Under the pieces are notes generated by a model. That model searched no databases, was not told the DNA's origin, and worked only from the letters and a program-made list of their open reading frames with translations. The position numbers and the translations under genes were made by a program. From positions 806,001 through 870,000 of the forward strand of contig OZ243926.1 of NCBI GenBank assembly GCA_965213765.1: a stretch of 64,000 bases of DNA. Reading direction: 5' to 3'. This document shows, in pieces, positions 18,323 through 26,467 of the stretch. This DNA comes from JAJDXO01 sp965213765. Its GTDB lineage: Bacteria; Pseudomonadota; Alphaproteobacteria; Rhodospirillales; UBA2165. The number at the start of each line of letters is the position of its first letter. The stretch's first letter is position 1.

Positions 18323-19176
18323 GGCTGCGGTGACATTTTAGGGATTCCTTTTTTGTCTTTGGTGTGATTCAACACTGGCTTTTGGAGGTTGGTGTGGAAG
18401 GCGAAGTGCTGAGAGACGATCAATGGGCGCGGCTTCGGGACTTTGTTCCTGGCGGGATGAAGGGCAAGCGTGGTCCACGCAGCGACGGGCGGCGGTTTTT
18501 CGATGCGATCCTGTGGCTGGCGCGCTCTGGTGCGCGGTGGCGTGATTTGCCGGCGGATCGGTTTGGCCCCTATCAGACGGTGAAGCGGCGCTACTACCGC
18601 TGGATCGAGGCGGGTGTGTTTGACCGCATCTTCGAGGCTGTCGCGGATGATCCGGACTTGGAATGGCTGGCGATCGACGCCACCATCGTCCGGGCCCAGG
18701 CCCAAGCCGCCGGCGGGCGGCGAAAAAGGGGGGACCGCAAGCCCAGGCTCCCGGCCGGTCCCGGGGCGGGTTCGGCACAAAAATCCACGCCGTCGTCGAT
18801 GCGTTAGGCCTGCCAGTGCGCTTCGATCTCGGGCCAGGACAACAAAACGACATGGTCCCCGCCCACAACCTCATCCAGGGCCTGGCCGCGGGCCACGTCC
18901 TCGCGGACCGCGCCTACGACGCCGACAGCCTGCATGACCTGATCTATGAGCAAGGCGGTGAGCCCGTCATCCCACCGCGCCGGCATCGCAAATACCAGCA
19001 CAGCTATGACCGCATCGCCTATAAACAGCGCTGGGGCGTCGAAGGCTTTTTCGCCAAGCTCAAGCAATGGCGGCGCATCGCAACACGCTACGACAAACTT
19101 GCCGCCCACTTCCTCGGCTTCATCAAACTCGCAAGTATCATGCTCTGGCTTAAATGATTAAATTGTCACCACAGCC
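18323..19176 (+). mobile_element. IS5-family element, IS427-like, 854 bp
   Basis: Terminal inverted repeats are GGCTGCGGTGACATTTTA at the left end and the complement of AAATTGTCACCACAGCC at the right end. The element is flanked by a TA duplication (18321-18322 and 19177-19178). It carries one transposase in two frames. The target was the end of the first copy of a 22-bp tandem repeat upstream of dctP, so the insertion may have altered dctP control. Confidence 0.88.
18364..19157 (+). CDS. IS427-type transposase in two overlapping frames
   Basis: DDE transposase. The first frame (GTG at 18364 or 18394, to 18807) carries the N-terminal half including IDATIVRAQAQAAGG. The second frame, open from 18663 to 19157, carries KKGGPQAQAPGRSRGGFGTK and the C-terminal DDE part (ADRAYDADSLHDL, then YKQRWGVEGFFAKLKQWRR). 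The two join by a -1 shift at the A5G6 run 18723-18733, typical of IS elements that use programmed frameshifting. Both halves look intact, so the element may be active. Confidence 0.85.
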
Positions 19177-19229
19177 TAAACCGAGGCGGTAATCGCACTA
19201 AACATAGTAACAGCGAGGGATTCGATATC

Positions 19230-20270
19230 ATGAAGTACGTGAAATTTGTCGCCGCCGGCGTAGGTGCGGGCGCCATGATGGCATTGTCGGCCACCTCCGG
19301 CCATGCCGCCACCACCTGGACCTGCAACATATTTCCTGGTCCAAAACACTTTATCAATATCGATACGAAGATTTGGGGCAAGGAAGTCGCCAAAGTTACC
19401 AATGGTGAGGTTAAGGCAAACTTCCTGCCGTCAAACGCCGCGCCGCCGCCCAAGCAATTGAACGGGATCGTGGCCGGCACATTTGATTGTGCGCTGATTT
19501 TCCATGGTTTCACGGCCAAGCAAGCCATTGGGCCGCAGTTTGCCGTCCTGCCCTTTCTCAATGCGGGTAACGCGGAAGTCGGCAGTGTCGCATTTTGGCG
19601 AACCTGGAATAAGCATTTCGCCGCCAAAAAAGAATTCGAGAGCAAGGGCATTAAGATACTGAGCCAATACCATTTCGTCGGCATCCATTTCTTCACATCG
19701 AAAGACAAGCCAATCAATTCGATGGCGGATATGAAGAATATGAAAATGTGGGCGCTTGCCGGGACAACCTCGCGGACGCTCAAGGCGGCCGGCGTTAGTC
19801 ACGTATCCGGCCCCGCCGCCCGAATGGCTGAGTTCACCCAAACCAAAGTCGTTCAGGGTATTGCCGGCGCGACGCATACCGGCATGGTGGTCTTTGCCGG
19901 TATCCGTTTTCCAAAATGGGGAACGTTTACAAAAGGATCCATTATGGCGCCGTCTTTCGCATGGATGGTGAGCAAGAAAAAATGGGATGCGTTGACCGCT
20001 CAGCAACGCGCCGCAATCGAGTCCGTTTCCGGTGAGAAAATGGCCCGTGCGATTGGCAAGAGATCCGATTCATTTGAAATCAAGAATGCGGACAAAATGA
20101 CCGAAGTCGGCCTCAAGAGAATAAAGGCAAGCGATGCCTTTGAGGCTGAGCTGCAAAAAGCCGCCGCGCCGCAGATCAACGCCTGGATTAAGCGGGCGGC
20201 GACGATCGGCGTGGATGGCGCTCAAGTCATTGCCGACTATAAGAAGACCGTGAGTGACCTGAGCCGCTAA
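19230..20270 (+). CDS. TRAP transporter receptor DctP family
   Basis: Periplasmic solute-binding protein of 346 residues, the first gene after the IS element. The signal peptide is MKYVKFVAAGVGAGAMMALS, ending near SGHA-AT. Conserved receptor features include the segment around LAGTTSRTLKAAG with an arginine expected to bind a carboxylate, and a C-terminal helix ending VIADYKKTVSDLSR. No intact DctQ or DctM lies next to it; the only permease nearby is the truncated one at 14969. The ligand is probably an organic acid. Its promoter region holds the interrupted 22-bp repeat. Confidence 0.88.
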   Translation: MKYVKFVAAGVGAGAMMALSATSGHAATTWTCNIFPGPKHFINIDTKIWGKEVAKVTNGEVKANFLPSNAAPPPKQLNGIVAGTFDCALIFHGFTAKQAIGPQFAVLPFLNAGNAEVGSVAFWRTWNKHFAAKKEFESKGIKILSQYHFVGIHFFTSKDKPINSMADMKNMKMWALAGTTSRTLKAAGVSHVSGPAARMAEFTQTKVVQGIAGATHTGMVVFAGIRFPKWGTFTKGSIMAPSFAWMVSKKKWDALTAQQRAAIESVSGEKMARAIGKRSDSFEIKNADKMTEVGLKRIKASDAFEAELQKAAAPQINAWIKRAATIGVDGAQVIADYKKTVSDLSR

Positions 20271-20299
20271 AACGGCTCAATTTGGATACTGTTTTCAAG

Positions 20300-20328
20300 A
20301 TCACCGGGTGGCGAAAGCTCCCGGTGAT
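20300..20328 (+). terminator. Stem-loop after dctP
   Basis: Perfect 9-bp arms ATCACCGGG and CCCGGTGAT enclose a short inner GC-GAAA-GC hairpin. It begins 30 bp after the dctP stop and is followed by a weak T-rich tract (ACTTTCAGCTT). A likely terminator for dctP. Confidence 0.6.
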
Positions 20329-20449
20329 ACTTTCAGCTTCAAGACGGCGTTCGGCTGTTTGAACCTGGAGCCCGTGCCCGGTCTAGAGTCGGGACTCAAT
20401 TGAGCCGCCATGGGAGTGTTGCGGCGATGAGGACGGCGCGGCACAAGGT

Positions 20450-20476
20450 CCCTCGCCCCCGGTCAGGGGGAGAGGG
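20450..20476. repeat. Palindromic dispersed repeat, single copy
   Basis: CCCTCGCCCCCGG-TCAGGGGGAGAGGG is an imperfect palindrome. Related copies occur at 36520-36575, 37749-37812, 41704-41945 and 48377-48460, always between genes. Confidence 0.6.
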
Positions 20477-20511
20477 CGCAAAAAGGAGCATCCCCTAATT
20501 GAGTACAGATC

Positions 20512-21378
20512 CTAGCCGCTTTTCGGCCAGCGCATGACGTTGCGAAGCGTCGCGCCGAAGAGCTTTTCCTTATCCGACGCAGACAGTTCGTCGGTCTCAA
20601 GGAAGGTTATGGCGTCTTGGGCGTAGGTACTTACGGAAAGAACCCGGGTCCAGTCGCTGCCCCACATGACCCGATCGAGCTCGAAGGCATCAATCACGCT
20701 GTGGATCCGCGGCCAGAGGTCGTTGTACGGGAAGGATTCCTGCGACAGCGAAATAGAGGCGCTGACCTTCACGGCCACGTTCGGGTACTGGGCCAGGTTC
20801 AGAAGATCGGGGAGCCGCTGAAACGGTTCCGGATCCCGGTCCACCATCGGCGCCGGTTGCGGCAGGCCCCAATGGTCGAGAATGAACTGGAGATCGGGAT
20901 GGGATTTGATGGTCGGCTCGAGTTCCCGAAGCAGCGCCGGCGCCCAGGTCGCGACGGATACATCGTATCGTTCGGCGGCCGCAAGTGCGTCGTCGAACAA
21001 GCCGGCCTCCCATTGCTTCCGAGATTCCGGCCTGAAAATCGGCAGGCGAACGGCGAGCGCGCCCGGCTGTGACCGCCAATTCCGGACCACCTCACCAATA
21101 TCCGGCGCGGTGGGATCGATGTTGCCGGCGAGCGCGAACTTATCCGGATACCGGGCGCAAGCCTCCAGGCTATAACTGTTGTCGGGGCCGTAGGATGCGG
21201 GGGTCAGAATGACGGCCGCATCGACACCGCAGGCCGCCATGGCAAGCAGCATCTGATCCATGGTTGCCTCTTCAAGGCGCCGGTGACCCGGCCGGGGGGG
21301 CTGGTTATGGGACGCTGCATCGGGCCGGCCCGACGGCTTCTTCTCCCAAATGTGGACTTGAGCGTCGATGATCTCCAT
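20512..21378 (-). CDS. Amidohydrolase family 2 (metal-dependent TIM-barrel hydrolase)
   Basis: A 288-residue PF04909-type protein. The N-terminus MEIIDAQVHIW carries the first metal motif (QxH in place of HxH), a metal-site histidine is in FILDHWGLPQ, and the catalytic aspartate is in MWGSDWTR near the C-terminus. Members act as hydrolases of lactones such as pyrone dicarboxylate, or as non-oxidative decarboxylases of aromatic acids. It is the last gene of the minus-strand operon 24061-20512, suggesting it opens or decarboxylates a product made by the flavin monooxygenase upstream. Confidence 0.85.
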   Translation of the reverse strand: MEIIDAQVHIWEKKPSGRPDAASHNQPPRPGHRRLEEATMDQMLLAMAACGVDAAVILTPASYGPDNSYSLEACARYPDKFALAGNIDPTAPDIGEVVRNWRSQPGALAVRLPIFRPESRKQWEAGLFDDALAAAERYDVSVATWAPALLRELEPTIKSHPDLQFILDHWGLPQPAPMVDRDPEPFQRLPDLLNLAQYPNVAVKVSASISLSQESFPYNDLWPRIHSVIDAFELDRVMWGSDWTRVLSVSTYAQDAITFLETDELSASDKEKLFGATLRNVMRWPKSG

Positions 21379-21429
21379 GCGGCTCTCCTGTTCTACGGCT
21401 CAGCATGCAAACGGACGTTTAGGGAGGGG

Positions 21430-22287
21430 CTAGCGGCTGCTTTCCACCTTTTTCAGAAAGGCCGTGAGTATCTCGGCAAGCCGCGGCTCCGCATCGCGCC
21501 ATTCCTGAACATCCCATTTTTGCAGCAACTGGTCGTCGGGCAGAATTCTGACCACGCCTTCGTGCAATTCACCGTTGGGCAAAAGGTCCGCCGTTTTTCG
21601 CGCCGTCTCCGGGGTATGGACAACGTCATTCCCCGCGAACACGCAGGCCGGGCAACTTATCGCTTTAAGTTGCTCCTCCGTGGCCCCGACGATAGGCAGC
21701 AAAGCCGATTTCAGGAACGCCTCACGCCAAATTTCCATCGCCTCGATAAAGGCGTCGACGTCCATCCCCAGGATGTATTCCCGGTTCGACGGCCGAGCCG
21801 CAATGAGTTCGGCGAAATGCTCGGATTCCGCGACGGCTTCCATGCCGCCCTCGTTGGCAAGCTCGATATACTGGCCGTAGTAGTTCTGGGATAACCGGTC
21901 GACGGCGTGTTGGCCGCCGGTCACCCGCCAGAGCAGAAGGCCCGAAAGCGCTTCCGGATGACGGATGGCAAACAGGATGGCGAGCCGTGCGCCCGAGGAA
22001 GATCCGCCGACATAGAGTTTCTCCTCACCCAAGTAGTTTGCCAGGGCGTGCAGGTCATCGGCCCAGAGCGCGTACTCGGACTCCGAGCCGCCAAAAACCA
22101 CATCGGACTTGCCGCAATTGCGGCGGTCGTGAAGCAGCACGCGATTGCCATCGGCGGCTACGGCTTTCGACAAATCAACAAGTTCGTCAAAGGACCGGCG
22201 GCTGCCGGGCGTCAACGAAACGAGCGGCCCGCCATCGCCGATGATTTCGTAATTGAGGTGAACTCCCTGGATATTGGCTTCAGGCAT
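21430..22287 (-). CDS. Alpha/beta hydrolase
   Basis: A 285-residue alpha/beta-hydrolase fold enzyme. The nucleophile elbow is GGSSSGARLA (Ser in GxSxG form), preceded by the strand containing LHDRRNCGKSD typical of the family. A likely acid residue is in VFAGNDVVHTPE. The usual C-terminal catalytic histidine is not obvious; a His in GELHEGVV is a candidate. It lies in the LLM-CMD-hydrolase-amidohydrolase operon, so it probably cleaves an ester, lactone or carbon-carbon bond in that pathway. Confidence 0.85.
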   Translation of the reverse strand: MPEANIQGVHLNYEIIGDGGPLVSLTPGSRRSFDELVDLSKAVAADGNRVLLHDRRNCGKSDVVFGGSESEYALWADDLHALANYLGEEKLYVGGSSSGARLAILFAIRHPEALSGLLLWRVTGGQHAVDRLSQNYYGQYIELANEGGMEAVAESEHFAELIAARPSNREYILGMDVDAFIEAMEIWREAFLKSALLPIVGATEEQLKAISCPACVFAGNDVVHTPETARKTADLLPNGELHEGVVRILPDDQLLQKWDVQEWRDAEPRLAEILTAFLKKVESSR

Positions 22288-22377
22288 GTTACTTATCCTT
22301 CAAGTTGATCTGTTCGGAAGCTGATTACGCCCCGGCTGCAAGCGGCATTGAGCCGGTCGGTGGGGCTGCTTCTTACG

Positions 22378-22923
22378 CTAGGGTTTGAGTGGCAACTCCC
22401 CGTCGGGAAGCATTTCGAAACAATTGAGTACCATGGCGACATAATTGTAGTAGCCGAGAACACCGATCAGTTCGACCAACCCCTGTTCACCGAGCTCGTC
22501 CAATGCGGCCTGATAGGTATTTTCGCTGACCTGGTGATTATCCATCAACTCCATGGCCAGGTCATAGACGACTTCCTCGTCGCGGTTAACGAAGGCGGGG
22601 CGCTGCCGCGCTTCAATGGCATCGGCGATCGCCGGATCAAGGCCGGCCTTCAGCGCCAGCGGATGGTGGGCCCACCATTCGATCTGCGCGGTCCATCTCC
22701 TGGACACCAGCAGAATAGTGAATTCGGTGATTCGGCTGGGAAGGCACGAAGAGAAGCGCAGGAAGGCGCCGACCTTCTGGCTGAGGTCGCCGAGCTCCGG
22801 ACTACGAAACCAAGGGATCATTGGTCCCGCGATACGCCCGCGCGGCCCGGACATGACGTTGTCGTACATTGCCTTCTGAACTGGGGTCATCTGGTCGGGG
22901 GGGATCGGTTCCATCCGTGCCAT
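22378..22923 (-). CDS. Carboxymuconolactone decarboxylase (CMD) family protein
   Basis: A 181-residue all-helical protein of the CMD/AhpD superfamily. The core runs through FLRFSSCLPSRITEFTILLV and WTAQIEWWAHHPLALKAGLD. The CxxC redox pair of AhpD is absent, so a peroxidase role is unlikely. A second gene of the same length and start (MARI...) is at 41027, and a shorter CMD-like one is at 25208. Members act as lactone decarboxylases or isomerases, or have unknown roles. It lies between the LLM and hydrolase genes. Confidence 0.85.
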   Translation of the reverse strand: MARMEPIPPDQMTPVQKAMYDNVMSGPRGRIAGPMIPWFRSPELGDLSQKVGAFLRFSSCLPSRITEFTILLVSRRWTAQIEWWAHHPLALKAGLDPAIADAIEARQRPAFVNRDEEVVYDLAMELMDNHQVSENTYQAALDELGEQGLVELIGVLGYYNYVAMVLNCFEMLPDGELPLKP

Positions 22924-22972
22924 TTAAGGGCTCCTTCCTGTCCTGAATTGCCGGTCGTTTTCGTTTGTCATA

Positions 22973-24061
22973 TCAGAAGGGCTCGTGGTCCCTCAGCGCC
23001 GGTATAACCTGTTCACCAAATAGCCGGATCGACCGCATGAGATCTTCCTCCTCCAAATCGGAAAAATTGAACTCTCCCATAAAGGTATTGAACATGCCTG
23101 TTGTCGATGCCTCCTGGAGCTTTCGGGCGACGGTTTCGGGCGAACCGATGAAGACGATATCATTGTCGATCAGGTAGTCCGCATCAAAGATCTTCAGGCG
23201 GGTTTCGATCGTCTTGAGGTCGCCGCGCTGGCGGTAGCTGTCGACATATTTTTCGAGCAGTTCTTCGAACGTTTCATCGCCTTCCCGCGGCGGCAGAAAT
23301 CCGGCGTAGGCGCGGGCGGACCTCGCCTTGGCGACTTCCAAGGCCTTTTCATCGGTTTCATCGACATAGACCAGTGTCGAATAGGCGACATTGGGCTTGT
23401 GATCCCAACCGGCCTTTTTCCAATCGGCAACGAACTTTTCGTAGATCGGCCGGGCGAGGTGACGCGGAAATACCAGGAAGTAACCTGAATGAATGCCGTT
23501 CCGGGCGCAAAACTCGAGGGTTTCCTCGTCACGGCTCTGCATCCACAAAGGCGGGTGTGGCTGCTGTGCAGGCTGCACGGAAATCAACGCGTCGTCGGTA
23601 TGGAAGTTCTCGCCATGATAGGAAAAGGGCTGCTGCTCGCCATACGCCGTCCGCAGATAGTCGACGAACTCCAATGTCGGTGATTTCCGGTCCTTCCAAC
23701 TCTCGCCGAATGGTTCGAAATAGGCCGGGTTGATGCCCGGCACGAGACCGACTTCCAAACGGCCTCCGAGCATTTGGTCGGCAATAGCGATTTCCTCGAC
23801 CAGCCGGAGCGGGTTATAGAGCCCAACGATGTAGCCCATGGCCCCAATGCGGATGTTGTTTGTCTTGGCGCCGGCGGCGGCAGTGAAAATACTGGGCGCG
23901 GACATCCAGCTTTCATCCGGCCTAAAATGATGTTCGACGCAAAAGGCATAATCAAAACCCAGTTCATCGCAAAGCTGGATTTCCCGCCATTCCTGTTCAT
24001 AGCGCTGATGAGGGCTCATGCCCGTCTTGTTCCAGACATGAGAAAAATGCGCAAACTTCAT
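22973..24061 (-). CDS. LLM-class flavin-dependent monooxygenase
   Basis: Luciferase-like TIM-barrel monooxygenase of 362 residues that uses reduced FMN supplied by a separate reductase. Family marks are the N-terminal KFAHFSHVW, the active-site CVEHHF, the flavin-binding IRIGAMGYIVGLYNPLRLVE split across residues 70-90, and GRLEVGLVPG. It is the first gene of the minus-strand operon and reads away from the LysR gene across a 117-bp gap with operator-like repeats. It probably carries out the first oxidation of the pathway substrate. Confidence 0.9.
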   Translation of the reverse strand: MKFAHFSHVWNKTGMSPHQRYEQEWREIQLCDELGFDYAFCVEHHFRPDESWMSAPSIFTAAAGAKTNNIRIGAMGYIVGLYNPLRLVEEIAIADQMLGGRLEVGLVPGINPAYFEPFGESWKDRKSPTLEFVDYLRTAYGEQQPFSYHGENFHTDDALISVQPAQQPHPPLWMQSRDEETLEFCARNGIHSGYFLVFPRHLARPIYEKFVADWKKAGWDHKPNVAYSTLVYVDETDEKALEVAKARSARAYAGFLPPREGDETFEELLEKYVDSYRQRGDLKTIETRLKIFDADYLIDNDIVFIGSPETVARKLQEASTTGMFNTFMGEFNFSDLEEEDLMRSIRLFGEQVIPALRDHEPF

Positions 24062-24113
24062 GGACGGTGTCCCGGTTCAATTTCTCTGGCGAATTATTTC
24101 AAAACTTTAGTCA

Positions 24114-24169
24114 GCTAATTATTTGAACTCCACGTCAATAATCCTTACTGTCGCGAGAGAATAATTAGC
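24114..24169. promoter_or_regulatory. Inverted-repeat operator between the LLM operon and lysR gene
   Basis: Perfect 10-bp arms GCTAATTATT (24114-24123) and AATAATTAGC (24160-24169) face each other across 36 bp. A related GAATTATT stands at 24091. The arms are the two halves of the palindrome seen at 25132-25144. Placement in the divergent 24062-24178 gap fits binding by the adjacent LysR regulator. No promoter boxes were assigned. Confidence 0.6.
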
Positions 24170-24178
24170 ACTCAAATT

Positions 24179-25093
24179 TTGGGCCGGGAGACGGTCATCG
24201 ACATTCCACAGTTACGATATTTTGTCGAAGTTCTCGACTCGGGCAGTATCCGCAAAGCTGCCGACCGGCTCCATATCGCGCAAACGGCACTGGGCAGGCA
24301 GGTGAAACTGCTCGAGGAAGAGTTCGGTATGCCCCTCGTAAACCGGCATTCGCGCGGCATCTCTCCGACTGAGGCCGGGCAGCGCCTGCAATTCTATGCC
24401 CAGGAACTGCTTCGGTCCGTTGACGATATTCATCACCAGATGGCGGGCGACGAAGAAACCATTAAGGGCCGGGGCACGGTCGGGGTGCCGTCGGCTATCG
24501 CGCAATTCCTGTATGGCGCCATGGCCGAGCGGCTGGCGGATGAACATCCTGAAATCAAGGTCGCATTCGTCCAGGGCAACGCCTACACGATTTGGTCCGG
24601 GCTGGAGACCGGGGAGATTGATCTCGCCATCCTGATCGAACCCGAACGCCAGGAAAATTTCGAATATGACGACCTGGTCGAGGAGCCGATGTTTCTGGTA
24701 TCGCGGGCGGATGATGGTGATGCGCCGACCGGCCCTATTTCCATCGCGGAAGTCGCATCCATGCCGCTCATTACCTACCGCCGGCCCGCGGGACCCCGCA
24801 AAATATTTGACCGGGCAATGACGCGGTGCAACGCAGTTCCCAATATCGTCTATGAGATTGAGCACCCCCTGGTCGCTAGAGACCTTGTCGCCCGGGGATT
24901 GGCATACGGCGCTCTTCCCAGGACGGATATCGTATCGATTCGCCCCGACCCGACGCTGTCTTGGGTTGAGATCACGGGCTTCACATTCGACCGTACGCTT
25001 GTCCGGCAGAAGAAATCGAACAATCGTGCCGTCGCTGACATTCTGGCCCGACTTGCGCGGGAGGAATTCTTGAAATTTTACGCTTCTGCCTAG
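24179..25093 (+). CDS. LysR family transcriptional regulator
   Basis: A 304-residue regulator with the N-terminal winged helix-turn-helix (about residues 9-67: QLRYFVEVLDSGSIRKAADR and the following helix) and a C-terminal periplasmic-binding-like effector domain. The start is TTG 24179; no ATG lies near, so a neighbouring non-ATG codon is possible. It diverges from the LLM operon and is followed by another operon with the same palindrome in front. By family habit it should respond to a pathway intermediate and control both operons. Confidence 0.88.
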   Translation: MGRETVIDIPQLRYFVEVLDSGSIRKAADRLHIAQTALGRQVKLLEEEFGMPLVNRHSRGISPTEAGQRLQFYAQELLRSVDDIHHQMAGDEETIKGRGTVGVPSAIAQFLYGAMAERLADEHPEIKVAFVQGNAYTIWSGLETGEIDLAILIEPERQENFEYDDLVEEPMFLVSRADDGDAPTGPISIAEVASMPLITYRRPAGPRKIFDRAMTRCNAVPNIVYEIEHPLVARDLVARGLAYGALPRTDIVSIRPDPTLSWVEITGFTFDRTLVRQKKSNNRAVADILARLAREEFLKFYASA

Positions 25094-25131
25094 GGCGCCG
25101 GTGCTGCCGGGACACCCCGGTCGCCACTCGA

Positions 25132-25144
25132 GCTAATTATTAGC
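25132..25144. promoter_or_regulatory. Palindromic operator GCTAATTATTAGC
   Basis: A perfect 13-bp palindrome (GCTAAT-T-ATTAGC) lies 64 bp before the CMD-like gene at 25208, with a related GCAATTATTG at 25156-25165. Its half-sites are the same as the arms at 24114 and 24160, so both operons probably share one regulator, most simply LysR. Confidence 0.6.
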
Positions 25145-25207
25145 ACCCATTTGCAGCAATTATTGAAATTGTGTTCGAATTGTCCGCGGCTTTCAATAAC
25201 GTGCTGA

Positions 25208-25456
25208 ATGTCAAACCTGTACACACAGAAGATTTCTCGGCCTGGCCTCGGAGAGATCGACGCAACCGCCAAGCAAGCGGCCGGGCGGCGGTCCGACCCG
25301 GGTCATTGGGCTGGAAAACTTGCGTCGATGAAGCCCAACCTCCACCGCCTCCTCAAGGCCGGGGTTACCGACCGGGAGTTCCGGGAACTTCTGTTCCAGA
25401 CACTTCACTATGCCGGCTGGTCGGTGGGCGGCCCGGCGATGCGGAATTACAAATAA
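25208..25456 (+). CDS. Short CMD-like protein, probably ended early by a stop codon
   Basis: Eighty-two residues. The part from LHRLLKAGVTDREFRELLFQ through TLHYAGWSVGGPAMRNYK resembles the C-terminal helix pair of CMD family proteins. The reading frame meets TAA at 25454-25456 but then continues VLAEKGD to a second stop at 25478-25480. In relatives that final helix usually continues, so the TAA looks like a point change from GAA. The protein may still fold. It is first in the plus-strand operon behind the GCTAATTATTAGC site. Confidence 0.55.
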   Translation: MSNLYTQKISRPGLGEIDATAKQAAGRRSDPGHWAGKLASMKPNLHRLLKAGVTDREFRELLFQTLHYAGWSVGGPAMRNYK

Positions 25457-25517
25457 GTCCTGGCCGAGAAAGGGGATTAGGTCTTGAACCCGAACGCCGA
25501 CATTCAGATCATCAAAT

Positions 25518-25889
25518 TTGGAAGAGCGCAAGAGATTTTCGCCGGACGGCCGGGTCAACCAGGGCATCCTGTTCTCCAGCAAACTCGAGACCCGGATGAA
25601 TTGCTATGAGCCGGGTCAGATCACGCCGATGCACTGCCATCCCGATGAGGACGAGATTCTGATCATTGTCGAGGGTCATGGACGATTTACCTTCAAGGAA
25701 CGGGAAGACCTGCCGGTTACCGCCGGAGACGTCATCTGCCTGCCGGCCGGTCTCGAGCATCGGATTGAAGCGGCACCGGACAGCCGGATGGTGCTGATGT
25801 ACTTCATCCCCAAAGACTATCGGACCGTGAGCTCGGAGGAACTTCCTCAAGGCGGCAAACTCCCCGGTGAAATCGACCGGCCGACATGA
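25518..25889 (+). CDS. Cupin-domain protein
   Basis: A 123-residue single cupin. The metal motif is HCHPDEDEILIIVEG (H-x-H-x4-E), and motif 2 is PAGLEHRIE with its histidine. Cupins of this kind are isomerases, dioxygenases or decarboxylases. The TTG start at 25518 has no ribosome site. A second frame upstream reads LNPNADIQIIKFGRA, like a natural cupin N-terminus, and would join at about 25520 after a one- or two-base change. So the true start may be near 25484 with a frameshift. The gene precedes the TPP decarboxylase pair. Confidence 0.7.
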   Translation: MEERKRFSPDGRVNQGILFSSKLETRMNCYEPGQITPMHCHPDEDEILIIVEGHGRFTFKEREDLPVTAGDVICLPAGLEHRIEAAPDSRMVLMYFIPKDYRTVSSEELPQGGKLPGEIDRPT

Positions 25890-26467
25890 TGACGGAACAA
25901 ACGGTCCCATCGGCGTCCCGGCCCAACGATACCTTGAACGGCGGCAGCATTATTGCCGCGATCAAGGAAAGCGGCGTCCGGACCGTTCTTTCCGTCCCGG
26001 ACATCACCACGAGTGCCGGGCTGCTCTGGCCAATTGCCGGCGATGCGGATCTCGATCTGGTCCGGGTGTGCAAGGAGGACGAGGCAATCGGCATTAGCGC
26101 CGGGATGTCCTTTTGCAATGAACGCTCGGTCCTGTTGATCCAAAACACCGGCCTTTTCTATTCGATCAATGCGATCCGTGCCGTCGCCGTCGAGTACGGG
26201 CTCCCGATTTGCATGATGGTGGGGTTGCTCGGCAAGGAGCCGGGGGTGCCGCCCATGGAGTCGGAAGATTACGGCGTCCGCATTGTCGAGCCGATTCTCG
26301 ACGCCATGGGGATCGCCCATCACCTAATCGAAACCGAAGCCGACGTGCCGAAGATCGTCCCGGCGATCGAAAATGCCTATGCCGGCAGCACGCCCGTCGT
26401 GATGCTGATCGGCAGAAGCCCGGAAGCTCCCGCGTCATCGGCTGAGAGCGGAGCGGCATCGATATGA
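25886..26467 (+). CDS. TPP decarboxylase alpha subunit (sulfopyruvate/phosphonopyruvate type)
   Basis: A 193-residue protein equal to the N-terminal (pyrimidine-binding) domain of thiamine pyrophosphate decarboxylases, like ComD of sulfopyruvate decarboxylase or the first half of phosphonopyruvate decarboxylase. The glutamate that activates TPP is expected in VCKEDEAIGISAGM. The next gene supplies the second domain, and the two share ATGA, so a heteromer is expected. The substrate is a 2-oxo acid, but sulfopyruvate or phosphonopyruvate is only suggested by family. Confidence 0.85.
   Translation: MMTEQTVPSASRPNDTLNGGSIIAAIKESGVRTVLSVPDITTSAGLLWPIAGDADLDLVRVCKEDEAIGISAGMSFCNERSVLLIQNTGLFYSINAIRAVAVEYGLPICMMVGLLGKEPGVPPMESEDYGVRIVEPILDAMGIAHHLIETEADVPKIVPAIENAYAGSTPVVMLIGRSPEAPASSAESGAASI

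Larger units (their letters stand above)
18304..19203. repeat. 22-bp tandem repeat split by the IS element
   Basis: The second copy is intact at 19182-19203 (begins CGAGGCGGTAATCGCAC, ends TAAAC). The first copy is split: 18304-18322 lies left of the IS and its last bases AAC are at 19179-19181. Removing the IS and one TA restores two adjacent 22-bp copies differing at one base. The pair sits about 27-70 bp before dctP, a fitting place for an operator. Confidence 0.7.
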
